Assembly (NCBI RefSeq): GCF_000211835.1
Contig: NZ_AEGR01000073.1
Coordinates: forward strand, 1 to 41,820
Direction of reading: 5' to 3'
From: Hylemonella gracilis ATCC 19624
GTDB lineage: Bacteria > Pseudomonadota > Gammaproteobacteria > Burkholderiales > Burkholderiaceae_C
DNA length: 41,820 nt
The notes beneath the pieces are model-generated. The model was not told the origin of the DNA and ran no database searches. It saw nothing but the letters and a program-made list of their open reading frames with translations. The first letter of the stretch is position 1, and each line of letters starts with the position of its first letter. Of the stretch, positions 1-8,423 are shown piece by piece. Both the position numbers and the translations under genes were made by a program.

Positions 1-1148
1 AGGATGTTGGTCTGGAAGGCGATGCCGTCGATCACGCTGATGATGTCCTCGATCTTGCGGGCACTTTGGTTGATGTCCTTCATGGTCTCGACCACCTGGG
101 TCATCACCTCGCCGCCCTGCATCGCCACGGCGCTGGCGCTCTGGGCCAGTTGGTTGGCTTGTTGCGCGCTGTCGGCGTTCTGCCGCACGGTGGAGCCCAG
201 TTCCTCCATCGACGCGGCGGTTTGCTCCAGGGTGCTGGCTTGGCTTTCGGTGCGCGCGGACAGATCCTGGTTGCCACGCTCGATTTCGACCGCGGCAACG
301 GCCACCTGCTGGGCCGAAGCCCGCACGCCGGACACCACCTTGAGCAGACCATCGCGCATGGATTTCATCGCCGCCATCACGCTGTCCGGATCGGCGCCCC
401 GGGTGTCGATGTCGGCGGCGAGATTGCCGGAGCGGATATCGTCCGCCACCGCCTTCACCTGCCAGGGCTCGGCGCCCAGCGCGCGCGTCACGGCCCGTGC
501 GATCAAGGCGGCCGCGGCGGCCCCCAGCAGCACCGCCACGACCGTCCAGGCGATCATGAGGGTTGAGAACCCGGTCGCCGTGCCTTGGGCCTCGGCCAGA
601 CGTTGCTGGATCAAGTTCTCCTCGAAATCGATCAAGGCATTGATGCGGGCCAGCCATTCGACGAACAAAGGTTTGAGATCGCGCCACACGATTTGTTGCG
701 CTTCTTCACGCCGCCCCTCGGTGCGCAGTTGGATCACCTTCGTGATCAAGGGCAGCACCTGGGCCTCCGTGGCCTTGATGGCGGCGAGCAGCCGTGGCAC
801 GTCGGGATGGAGGGTGCGGTCCTGAGCCAGCATCTGATCCAGCGGCACGGCCGATTTGGCATAAAAGGCCGCGAGGCGCTCGATTTCAGCGACCTCGCGC
901 CGAAGTTCCTCGGCACTGACGGACGCCGCCACGTCGCGTATGGCGATCGCGCGGTCGTGCGCGCTGCCTCGGAAGTTGATCGCGTAACGCTGGATCAGCG
1001 AATTCTTCTCTGAGTTTTCCTCGAGAGCCTGCTTGATCACGCCGACCTCGCGCAGGCCCGTGATGGTGAGGAAAACCAGGATCAGGAGAATCACGCCAAA
1101 GCCGGCCGTCAATTTTTGACGCACGGTCATCCTTGCAAACCAGTTCAT
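1..1148 (-). CDS. Methyl-accepting chemotaxis protein (3' part outside window)
   Basis: A membrane chemoreceptor that signals to CheA/CheW. The frame is open from the ATG at 1148 to the window edge, so about 382 residues are seen and the C-terminus is missing. The N-terminus is a short basic stretch followed by a transmembrane helix (about residues 11-31). Next comes a periplasmic region of about 160 residues that is helical and charged, as in four-helix-bundle sensors, then a second transmembrane helix (about 195-217) and a HAMP-like linker. The start of the methyl-accepting signalling domain follows, with glutamine/alanine-rich coiled-coil repeats. The last visible residues are IEDIISVIDGIAFQTNI, the conserved lead-in to the signalling hairpin. 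The ligand cannot be read from the sequence. It is convergent in reading direction with nothing and lies downstream of the terminator that closes the Bug/liv unit, so it is probably transcribed alone. Confidence 0.93.
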   Translation of the reverse strand, partial: MNWFARMTVRQKLTAGFGVILLILVFLTITGLREVGVIKQALEENSEKNSLIQRYAINFRGSAHDRAIAIRDVAASVSAEELRREVAEIERLAAFYAKSAVPLDQMLAQDRTLHPDVPRLLAAIKATEAQVLPLITKVIQLRTEGRREEAQQIVWRDLKPLFVEWLARINALIDFEENLIQQRLAEAQGTATGFSTLMIAWTVVAVLLGAAAAALIARAVTRALGAEPWQVKAVADDIRSGNLAADIDTRGADPDSVMAAMKSMRDGLLKVVSGVRASAQQVAVAAVEIERGNQDLSARTESQASTLEQTAASMEELGSTVRQNADSAQQANQLAQSASAVAMQGGEVMTQVVETMKDINQSARKIEDIISVIDGIAFQTNI

Positions 1149-1250
1149 TTTTTCCTTGTATTGTTGAGAAGGCAGCGCGCAAGGTCGATCAGGCGCCGCG
1201 GGCCAGGGGATTCTGATCGCAACGGAGAAACCGTTTTCGCGGCGGGCATA

Positions 1251-1285
1251 AAAAAACAGCTGTTCTATCGAACAGCTGTTTTTTT
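1251..1285 (-). terminator. Strong rho-independent terminator closing the liv/Bug unit
   Basis: A perfect 9-bp stem, CAGCTGTTC at 1257-1265 and GAACAGCTG at 1270-1278, has a 4-nt loop. It is flanked by six A on the left and seven T on the right, so it can end transcription in both directions. It follows the stop of the minus-strand Bug gene (1336). The rest of 1149-1335 shows no gene. Confidence 0.9.
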
Positions 1286-1335
1286 GCAAAGCGAGCTGCG
1301 CCGTCATCATGACCGCGCGCAAGGTGCGGGTGCAC

Positions 1336-2328
1336 TCACTGCTGCGGGATCTTGGCCTTCACGATCACGTCGCCCCAGCGCTTGATTTCGGCCTGGAGGA
1401 AAGCGGCCGTCTGCTCGGGCGTTTGGCCACGCGGCTCGATGTTGAGTTCGCGCAGCTTCTTGCTGACTTCGGGATCGGCCAGCGCGGTTTGGATCTCCTT
1501 GTGCAGCCGGGTGACCACCGCCTTGGGCGTGGCCGAGGGCACCGCCAACGCGTTCCACGACGAGGACAGGTAGGCGGGCAAGCCAGCTTCCTTGGTCGTC
1601 TGCACATCCGGCAGCGCGGCGGAGCGCTTTTCGCTCGTCACGGCCAGGGCGCGCAAGGCACCCCCCTTGATCTGTCCCATGACGGGCGCGAGGATTTCCA
1701 CCGCCGCGTCCACCTGCTTGCCGCGCAGGGCGTTGACCACCGCGGGCGTGCCATTGAAGGGCACGATCTGCACGTCGATACCCGCAACCGACTTGAACAA
1801 CTCGGCGGACAGGTTTTGCGTGCTGCCGATGTTGATGCTGCCGATGTTGAGCTTGCCCGGATTGGCCTTGGCATCCGCCAACAGTTCGCCCAGGCTCTTG
1901 TACTTCGAATCACTGGCGACGACCACGCCAATGTCAAACAGGCCCAGCGTGCTGATCGGGGTGAAGTCCTTCACCGAGTCGTAGGGCAGGCTCTTGAACA
2001 GGGTGGCGCTGACCGCCGTGGCGTTGGACATCAGCAGCAGCGTGTGGCCGTCCGGCGCAGACTTGGCCACCTGATCGGACGCGCCGACGCCGCCAGCGCC
2101 AGGCTTGTTCTCGATCACCACGGGCTGACCCAGCAACTCATTGAGCTTCTGCGCCACGATGCGCGCGGTCAGGTCGGCCACGCCGCCCGCGCCGAAGGGC
2201 ACGACGATGCGCAGCGCTTTGCTGGGAAAGTTCTGGGCCAGCGCCAGGGGCGAGGACAGAGAGGCCAGGCCGCCGACCAGCGGCGTGCCCAGCAGGGCGA
2301 GAGCGGATCTCCGGTTCAGTCGGTTCAT
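1336..2328 (-). CDS. Bug-family (TctC-like) periplasmic solute-binding protein
   Basis: Periplasmic binding protein of the Bordetella uptake gene family, 330 residues, the usual family length. An N-terminal signal peptide (basic NRLNRR, hydrophobic core, LALAQ cleavage region at about 31) leads into the family hallmark LRIVVPFGAGGVADLTAR and ENKPGAGG. Later family blocks include GHTLLLMSNA and the RSAALPDV segment. The ATG at 2328 has an AGGAG ribosome site directly upstream. It starts 57 bp after the livF stop, so it is probably the last gene of the liv transcript. Family members bind organic acids and other small carboxylates. The classical partner membrane genes tctA/tctB are absent here, so how its ligand crosses the membrane is unknown. 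A function with the neighbouring aromatic-acid genes is inference from position. Confidence 0.9.
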   Translation of the reverse strand: MNRLNRRSALALLGTPLVGGLASLSSPLALAQNFPSKALRIVVPFGAGGVADLTARIVAQKLNELLGQPVVIENKPGAGGVGASDQVAKSAPDGHTLLLMSNATAVSATLFKSLPYDSVKDFTPISTLGLFDIGVVVASDSKYKSLGELLADAKANPGKLNIGSINIGSTQNLSAELFKSVAGIDVQIVPFNGTPAVVNALRGKQVDAAVEILAPVMGQIKGGALRALAVTSEKRSAALPDVQTTKEAGLPAYLSSSWNALAVPSATPKAVVTRLHKEIQTALADPEVSKKLRELNIEPRGQTPEQTAAFLQAEIKRWGDVIVKAKIPQQ

Positions 2329-2385
2329 GTTGTGACTCCTAGGGAAAACAGGATGTTTGGAAGCGGACGCGGCGCAGCGGCAGGC

Positions 2386-3108
<723 letters not shown>

Positions 3109-3220
3109 TTAAATTCCCCCACGCTCTTCGCTGCGCGAAATTCGCTGCCCCTCAACGCAGGCTTGCCCTGCGCTTCGCTTAGGGTGGGGCTTCGCTGTTC
3201 TTGGAACGGTCCGGCGGCGC
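3109..3220. repeat. GC-rich intergenic spacer resembling a dispersed repeat
   Basis: This spacer between livG and livF contains C-rich and G-rich tracts with repeated CTTCGCT/GCTTCGC words, for example at 3123-3131, 3174-3180 and 3189-3193. Its style matches the leading halves of the repeat copies near 11100 and 40900, but the diagnostic 37-nt hairpin is not present. Assignment to the same family is uncertain. Confidence 0.35.
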
Positions 3221-4003
3221 TCATGCGTGGCTCCCTTCCGCATGACCAAGGTAAACCTCTTTCACGCGCGGGTCGTTGGCGATTTCGTCCGGGTTGCCCT
3301 CGGTGAGCACCGTGCCGTTGACCAGCACCGTCATGCGCTTGGCGAAACTGAAAACCAGGTCCATATCGTGTTCGATCAGCAGCACCGACACATCGGCGGG
3401 CAGGGCCGCGACGGTCTGCAAAAGTTCCTCGCGCTCACCGGCGGGCACGCCAGCCACGGGCTCGTCCAGCAACAGCACGCGCGGCTCGCAGGCCAAGGCG
3501 ATGGCGATTTCCAGCAAGCGGCGCTTGCCATAGGCCAGGACATCGGTGCGCTGGTTCATCACCTCGGTGAGGCGGAACTGCTCCAGCAACACCTCGCACC
3601 GCTCGACGACCTTGGGGTTGCGCCCCAGGGGCTGCCACCAGCGCGCGCCCAATCCCATCTGCTGGGACACGGTCAGCGCCAGGGTTTGCAAAGGGGTCAG
3701 CGTGTCGAACAGCTGATTGATCTGGAAGGTGCGCACCATGCCGCGGCGCACGCGCTGGTGCGGCGCCAGACGGGTGATGTCCTCACCTTCCAGCAGGATG
3801 CGACCTTCGGTCGGTTCAAGCACGCCGGTCAGCAGGTTGATCAGCGTGGTCTTGCCCGCCCCGTTGGGGCCAATCAGCGCATGGCGCGCGCCACGCTGGA
3901 GGTCCAGGCTCACATTGCCCGTGGCCGTGATGCCGCCGAAGCGCTTGACCAAGCCTTGGGCCGACAGGACGACGTCTTTTTGAACGATGTCGGAAGCACT
4001 CAT
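3221..4003 (-). CDS. livG: Branched-chain amino acid-type ABC transporter ATPase (LivG)
   Basis: Second ATPase of the importer. I place the start at the ATG at 4003, which overlaps the livM stop as ATGA. This gives 260 residues (MSASDIVQKD...), the normal LivG size. An upstream ATG at 4027 would add eight residues but has no ribosome site. Walker A GPNGAGKT is at 45-52. LivG-typical features are KRFGGITATGNVSL at the N-terminus, the extended insert after Walker A with MVRTFQINQLFDTLT, VLLLDEPVAGV (Walker B) and a C-terminal EVYLGH segment. Translational coupling with livM implies balanced synthesis of the complex. Confidence 0.94.
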   Translation of the reverse strand: MSASDIVQKDVVLSAQGLVKRFGGITATGNVSLDLQRGARHALIGPNGAGKTTLINLLTGVLEPTEGRILLEGEDITRLAPHQRVRRGMVRTFQINQLFDTLTPLQTLALTVSQQMGLGARWWQPLGRNPKVVERCEVLLEQFRLTEVMNQRTDVLAYGKRRLLEIAIALACEPRVLLLDEPVAGVPAGEREELLQTVAALPADVSVLLIEHDMDLVFSFAKRMTVLVNGTVLTEGNPDEIANDPRVKEVYLGHAEGSHA

Positions 4004-4977
4004 TTTTTCTTGCCCCGCGATGCCCAAGTCCAGGGACGGATCACACGCTCACGGCCCACCATCATCAGCACGACGAGGAACAAGCCGATCCAGAACGTCC
4101 AGTACTGCGGGGTGATGGAGGAAATCCAGTCCTGCAACACCTTGAAGATGGCCGCGCCGATCACGCCGCCATAGAGCCAGCCCGCGCCGCCGATCACGAC
4201 CAGCAATACCAGGTCGGCCGAGCGGTCGAACGCGAAGACTTCGACCGAGGCAAAACTGGTGGTCTGCGCCAACAGCGCCCCCGCAGCACCGGCCACGCCG
4301 GCGGCGATGGTGTAAATGAGGGCCAGGCGCGCCGTCACCGGGATGCCGATCGCCATGGCGCGCAGGCGGTTGTCGCGCAGCGCCATCAGCGTGCCGCCCA
4401 GGGGCGACTGCACGAAACGGCGTGACAAGAGGAAGAACACGAACAGCACCGCGAGCGAGTACCAAGCCGCCACTTGCCCATAGAGATCGAACTCGAATCG
4501 GCCGACGAACGGAACATGGACCGGGCCCATGATCACGCCCTGCAGGCCATCGGCGCCGCCCGTCAGCCAGTCGAGCTTGTTGGCCAGTTCCATGAGGATC
4601 AGGGCAACGCCCATGGTCACCATCAGCAAGGTCAGGCTGGTGCCGCGCATGATGGACAGAGACGCCAGCGCCCCCAGCACGGTCGAGACGGCGATGCCGA
4701 AGAAGAGGCCCATCACGGGATCAGGGTTGATGTGCTTGGCGAACAGGGCGGCCGCGTAGGCCCCCATGCCGAAGAAAGCCGCGTGGCCCAGCGACACGAC
4801 GCCCGCGTACCCCATGACCAAGTCGAGGGACAGCGCGAACAAGGCGACGATGGCCACTTCGTTGATGAGCAGCGCGTGGCCGCTCAGGTACCAGGGCGAG
4901 GCCAAGGCCAGCAGCCAGAACAGCGGTTCCCAGCGCTTCCAGCGCTGGTACTCGTGCAGGGAAGAAGCTGCGTTCAT
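4000..4977 (-). CDS. livM: Branched-chain amino acid-type ABC transporter permease (LivM)
   Basis: Inner-membrane permease, 325 residues, with many hydrophobic segments. It shows the LivM/LivH family signature: NEVAIVALFALSLDLVMGYAGVVSLGHAAFFGMGAYAAAL near the N-terminus and a permease-loop region RDNRLRAMAIGIPVTARL near the middle. Its 3' end overlaps livG by 4 bp (ATGA) and its start overlaps the livH stop by 4 bp (4974-4977), so the three genes are translationally coupled. It forms the channel together with LivH. The C-terminal ASRGKKK is a short basic cytoplasmic tail. Confidence 0.94.
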   Translation of the reverse strand: MNAASSLHEYQRWKRWEPLFWLLALASPWYLSGHALLINEVAIVALFALSLDLVMGYAGVVSLGHAAFFGMGAYAAALFAKHINPDPVMGLFFGIAVSTVLGALASLSIMRGTSLTLLMVTMGVALILMELANKLDWLTGGADGLQGVIMGPVHVPFVGRFEFDLYGQVAAWYSLAVLFVFFLLSRRFVQSPLGGTLMALRDNRLRAMAIGIPVTARLALIYTIAAGVAGAAGALLAQTTSFASVEVFAFDRSADLVLLVVIGGAGWLYGGVIGAAIFKVLQDWISSITPQYWTFWIGLFLVVLMMVGRERVIRPWTWASRGKKK

Positions 4978-5852
4978 GCTTTACCCCCCTTGCGAACGAA
5001 CAGGCCTTGCGGGCGCCAGATCAGGATGACGATCATCAGGAAATACACGATGAACGCGCCGAAGCGCGGGATGTAGTACTTGCCGGCCACGTCGGCGATG
5101 CCCAGCAGCAGCGCGGCCAACAGGGGGCCGGTGATCGAGGACGTGCCGCCCACGGCCACCACGATCAGGAAATAAACCATGTAGCGCAGGGGAAAGCTCG
5201 GGTCCAGGATCAGGATTTCCGCGCCCAACGCACCACCCAAGCCCGCCAGGCCCGAACCCGCGGCGAAGGTCAGCAGGAACACGGCGTTGACGTTGATGCC
5301 CAGGCCCGCGGCCACGCGCTGGTCATCCACGGAAGCACGCAGGCGGCTGCCAAAGCGGGTGCGACTCAAGATGGTCTGCAAGGCGATCGTCAGCGCCAAG
5401 CACACCGCGACGATGAAGAGGCGGTAGTGCCCCATGCCCAGTTCCCAGGCGGTGCCGCTGCCCAGTTCGGTACGGCCCTTGAGCCACTCAGGCAATTGGA
5501 CGATCTGCTGGCTGGAGGTGAAGAAATAGTCCATCACCGCCACGGCCATGAAGGTCAGGCCGATGGAAAACAGCACTTGGTTCAGGTGAGGCTTGCTGTA
5601 CATCGGTCGGTACAGCGTGCGCTCCAGCAAGGCGCCCAGCAGCGCCGAACCCAGGAAGGCCAGCGGCAAGCACAGCAGGAAGGGCACGCCGTGGCGCTGC
5701 ATCAGGATGACGGTGAGGTAGCCTCCCACCATCGCGAAGGCGCCGTGGGCCAGGTTGATGAAGTTCATCAGGCCCATGGTGACGGACAGGCCGACCGCCA
5801 GGATGAAGAGCAGCATGCCGTAGGCGATGCCGTCGAAAAGTATGGTCAGCAT
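4974..5852 (-). CDS. livH: Branched-chain amino acid-type ABC transporter permease (LivH)
   Basis: Inner-membrane permease, 292 residues, normal for LivH. The N-terminus (FDGIAYGMLLFILAVGLSVTMGLMNFINLAHGAFAMVGGY) is the classic LivH opening. A cytoplasmic loop reads RTRFGSRLRASVDDQRVAAGLGI, where the ATPases are expected to dock. It overlaps livM by ATGA. It lies 121 bp downstream of the binding-protein gene, with a transcription terminator in between, so its expression probably depends on readthrough. Confidence 0.94.
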   Translation of the reverse strand: MLTILFDGIAYGMLLFILAVGLSVTMGLMNFINLAHGAFAMVGGYLTVILMQRHGVPFLLCLPLAFLGSALLGALLERTLYRPMYSKPHLNQVLFSIGLTFMAVAVMDYFFTSSQQIVQLPEWLKGRTELGSGTAWELGMGHYRLFIVAVCLALTIALQTILSRTRFGSRLRASVDDQRVAAGLGINVNAVFLLTFAAGSGLAGLGGALGAEILILDPSFPLRYMVYFLIVVAVGGTSSITGPLLAALLLGIADVAGKYYIPRFGAFIVYFLMIVILIWRPQGLFVRKGGKA

Positions 5853-5923
5853 GGGGACACAGACTCGAAAAGCGCGAACCCGAGAAACACGAATCCGGAA
5901 TCAGGAGGAAAGAGGTGCAAATG

Positions 5924-5962
5924 AAAAAACATGGGCGCCCCTTCCTGAGCAGGGGCGCCCCA
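5924..5962 (-). terminator. Intercistronic terminator between livJ-like gene and livH
   Basis: On the minus strand, just past the binding-protein stop (5974), a 9-bp GC stem (GGGGCGCCC at 5952-5960 with GGGCGCCCC at 5933-5941) is followed by TTTTTT (5924-5929). This is a standard intrinsic terminator. Its position inside an operon suggests partial termination, giving more binding protein than permease, as is common in ABC operons. Confidence 0.8.
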
Positions 5963-5973
5963 TGCGCTCAGCC

Positions 5974-7140
5974 TTACTTGGCCTTGCCGGGGTCCTTCAC
6001 GTCCTTGATGACGTCGAATTCCACGTTGTAGAGCTCGCCGTCCTTGCGCTCCACCTTGCTCAGGTAGATGTTCTGCACGATGTCACGGGTTTCGGGGTCC
6101 AGCGACACCGGGCCGCGCGGGCTTTCCCACTTCAGGTTCTTCATGGCGTTGACCAGGGCTTCGCCGCCCTGGCCCTTGGTCGCCTTGAGGCCTTCATAGA
6201 TCACGTGCATGCCGTCATAACCGCCGACCGCGAAGAAGTTCGGGCGGAAACCACTGGCCTTCTTGAAGGCGGCCACGAAGGACTTGTTCTTGGCCGAGGG
6301 GTGGTAGGCCGAGTACTGCATCGACGTCACGACGCCCAGCGCCACGTCGCCCATGCCGTTGAGCTGGTCGTCATCGGTCAGGTCGCCCGTGCCGATCAGC
6401 TTGATGCCGGCCTTGTCCATGCCGCGCTCTTGGAATTGCTTCATCACCGCGGCGCCCGCGCCCGAGGGCACGAAGACGAACAGGGCATCCGGCTTCAAGT
6501 CACGCACCTTCTGCAGGAAGGGAGCGAAATCGGGGTTGCGCATGGGCGCGCGCATCGATTCGACCACCGTGCCGCCGGCGGCAGTCAGGCGGGCCGTGAA
6601 GAACTTCTCGGCGTCAATGCCAGGACCGTAATCAGAGACCAGGGTCACGACCTTCTTCATGCCGTTCTTGGCGGCCCAGTCAGCCAGAGGCGACGAGGTC
6701 TGCGGCAGCGTCATGCTGGTGCGCACGATGAACGGGGACGACAGGGTGATGCTGGAGGTGGCGGCGGCCATCACGACCAGGGGCGTCTTGCTCTGGGTGG
6801 CGATGGGCGCGGTGGCGAACGCCGAGGGCGTGATGCCCATGCCGGCGAGCACGTCCACCTTGTCTTGCACCACGAGCTCCTGGGCCAGGCGCTTGGTCAC
6901 ATCGGGAATGCTGGTGTCGTCCTTGACGATGAGCTGGATCTTCTTGCCCGCCACGGTGTCGCCGTTCTGCGCGATGTACAGCTTGACGGCGGCTTCGATC
7001 TGCTTGCCGGTCGTGGCCTGTTGCCCGGTCATGGGAACGATGAGACCGACCTTGAACACGTCCTGCGCGAGCACGGCCGTGGAGCCGAGCGCGGCCGCCA
7101 GGGCCAGGGCCGAAGCGCCCAGGAAGGAACGTTTTTTCAT
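5974..7140 (-). CDS. LivJ-type periplasmic substrate-binding protein
   Basis: Binding protein of the adjacent LivHMGF importer, 388 residues. A signal peptide (MKKRSFLGASALALAAALGS..., cleavage near VLAQ/D at about 25) precedes the type I periplasmic binding fold: VFKVGLIVPMTGQQATTGKQ, IQLIVKDDTSIPDVTKRLAQELV and VSDYGPGIDAEKFF. This group differs from true leucine-binding LivJ. Similar proteins often serve amides or aromatic acids, such as CouP for p-coumarate in Rhodopseudomonas palustris. Given the amidohydrolase immediately upstream on the same strand and the feruloyl-CoA synthase beyond it, a hydroxycinnamate or other aromatic ligand is the best guess. The residues that would prove this cannot be judged by eye. 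A canonical CTC-type ribosome site (plus-strand gactcctttt) lies upstream. Confidence 0.9.
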   Translation of the reverse strand: MKKRSFLGASALALAAALGSTAVLAQDVFKVGLIVPMTGQQATTGKQIEAAVKLYIAQNGDTVAGKKIQLIVKDDTSIPDVTKRLAQELVVQDKVDVLAGMGITPSAFATAPIATQSKTPLVVMAAATSSITLSSPFIVRTSMTLPQTSSPLADWAAKNGMKKVVTLVSDYGPGIDAEKFFTARLTAAGGTVVESMRAPMRNPDFAPFLQKVRDLKPDALFVFVPSGAGAAVMKQFQERGMDKAGIKLIGTGDLTDDDQLNGMGDVALGVVTSMQYSAYHPSAKNKSFVAAFKKASGFRPNFFAVGGYDGMHVIYEGLKATKGQGGEALVNAMKNLKWESPRGPVSLDPETRDIVQNIYLSKVERKDGELYNVEFDVIKDVKDPGKAK

Positions 7141-7278
7141 GAGAGTTGACTCCTTTTAATAAGTCTGAAGATGGCCGCCATCGCGCAAGGGCGCGGGCAC
7201 CTCACCATGACCGCGCGGACACGTTCCGGCAGCGGAAACGCAAGAGCACAACGGGGCAAAGGTGCGCTACTGTCGCTG

Positions 7279-7402
7279 CAAACCGTTGCATCCGCAAGCC
7301 AAAAAACAGACTGATAGATATAACGGTTTGAAATATCTTACCCCGCGCCCCAGCGTGCGCGAGAGAGCACGGAATTACGGGTAAACCCGAATCTCAAACC
7401 GT
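7279..7402. promoter_or_regulatory. Control region of the livJ unit with three CAAACCGT motifs
   Basis: The 299-bp gap 7141-7439 has no gene. It contains the octamer CAAACCGT at 7279-7286, its complement ACGGTTTG at 7323-7330, and CAAACCGT again at 7395-7402. The last two form a 9-bp inverted repeat (ACGGTTTGA/TCAAACCGT). They flank the only AT-rich patch of the gap (about 7310-7340), where a promoter would be expected. A regulator-binding array is inferred. No protein can be named. Confidence 0.45.
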
Positions 7403-7439
7403 CAGGCGCCAGCACGCCGCGAAGGCGCGCACCGCAGGC

Positions 7440-8303
7440 TCAAGTCAGGCCCAGGAGGCGCACCGCGTTGTCTTTGAGGATGCCGGGCATGACCTCGGGC
7501 TTGAAGCCCGCTTCCTCGAAATCCTTCATCCAGCGCTCGGGCGTGATGAGCGGGTAGTCGCTGCCGAAGAGCATGCGGTCTTTCAGCAGCGTGTTCGCGT
7601 ACTGGACCAGTTGCTTCGGGAAATACTTGGGGCTCCATCCCGACAGATCGATCCAGACATTGGGCTTGTGCATGGCCACGCTCAGGGCCTCGTCCTGCCA
7701 AGGCCAGCTGGGATGCGCCATCACGATCTGCATGTCGGGGAAATCGATCGCCACGTCGTCCAGGTGGATGGGGTTGCTGTATTCGAGCCGCAGGCCACCG
7801 CCGCAACGCATGCCACTGCCGATGCCGCTGTGCCCGGTGTGGAAGATGGCCGGCAGCTTGTGCTCGGCGATCACCTCGTAGATGGGCCACGCCATCTTGT
7901 CGTAGGGGTGATAGCCCTGAACCGTCGGATGGAACTTGAAGCCCTTGACGCCATGTTCGGCGATCAGGCGGCGTGCCTCCCGCGCGCCCATCTTGCCCTT
8001 GTGCGGGTCGATGCTGGCGAAGCACATCATCATGTCGCTGTTGGCCTGGGCGGCCTCGGCAATCTCCTCGTTCGGAATGCGGCGACGGCCCAACTGTGCC
8101 TCGCTGTCCACGGTGAACATCACCAAGCCGATCTTTCTTTCACGGTAGTAGGCCACGGTCTCGGCGATCGTTGGCCGGCGGCCTGAGCGGAAGTACTTGT
8201 CGGCGGCGCGGTCGTACTCCTCGCCGTAATTGTCGAAAGGATTCCAGCAGCTCACTTCCGCGTGCGTGTGGATGTCGATGGCGATCAGATTCTTGTGGTC
8301 CAT
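7440..8303 (-). CDS. Amidohydrolase (PF04909-like), candidate aryl-beta-ketoacyl-CoA hydrolase
   Basis: Metal-dependent amidohydrolase of the ACMSD-like superfamily, 287 residues from the ATG at 8303. A GTG at 8348 would add 15 residues that do not look like family sequence. Metal-site motifs are IDIHTHAE (His12 and His14), GVKGFKFHP, IFHTGHSG, IVMAHPSWPW and the late aspartate in FGSDYPLIT. In Agrobacterium fabrum, hydroxycinnamate degradation uses an enoyl-CoA hydratase, a dehydrogenase and a 4-hydroxyphenyl-beta-ketoacyl-CoA hydrolase. Here an amidohydrolase stands divergently beside the hydratase, feruloyl-CoA synthase and SDR genes, which makes it the natural candidate for that last step. 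That assignment is inference. A decarboxylase of the same superfamily is the main alternative. It could also be co-transcribed with the liv genes downstream. Confidence 0.85.
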   Translation of the reverse strand: MDHKNLIAIDIHTHAEVSCWNPFDNYGEEYDRAADKYFRSGRRPTIAETVAYYRERKIGLVMFTVDSEAQLGRRRIPNEEIAEAAQANSDMMMCFASIDPHKGKMGAREARRLIAEHGVKGFKFHPTVQGYHPYDKMAWPIYEVIAEHKLPAIFHTGHSGIGSGMRCGGGLRLEYSNPIHLDDVAIDFPDMQIVMAHPSWPWQDEALSVAMHKPNVWIDLSGWSPKYFPKQLVQYANTLLKDRMLFGSDYPLITPERWMKDFEEAGFKPEVMPGILKDNAVRLLGLT

Positions 8304-8374
8304 GCGTGAAGCCTGGTTTTGGAATGAGCGGAATCCACGGGTAAACACCGAAGAAAGCTTGGGGTCCGCAGCTT

Positions 8375-8403
8375 GAATTGGTTATTTCTCATAACAATAA
8401 TTC
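8375..8403. promoter_or_regulatory. Palindromic operator in the divergent amidohydrolase/hydratase promoter region
   Basis: An interrupted palindrome, GAATTGGTTAT (8375-8385), spacer TTCTC, ATAACAATAATTC (8391-8403), lies in the 120-bp divergent region. The arms match as GAATT(AT)TGTTAT with one mismatch and a 2-base insertion. It is the only AT-rich stretch there. MarR regulators (CouR, HcaR, FerC types) control such clusters from operators of this kind, and a marR gene ends the plus-strand operon (13142). Binding is inferred. Confidence 0.6.
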
Positions 8404-8423
8404 ATCCTCACCGGAAACACAAG

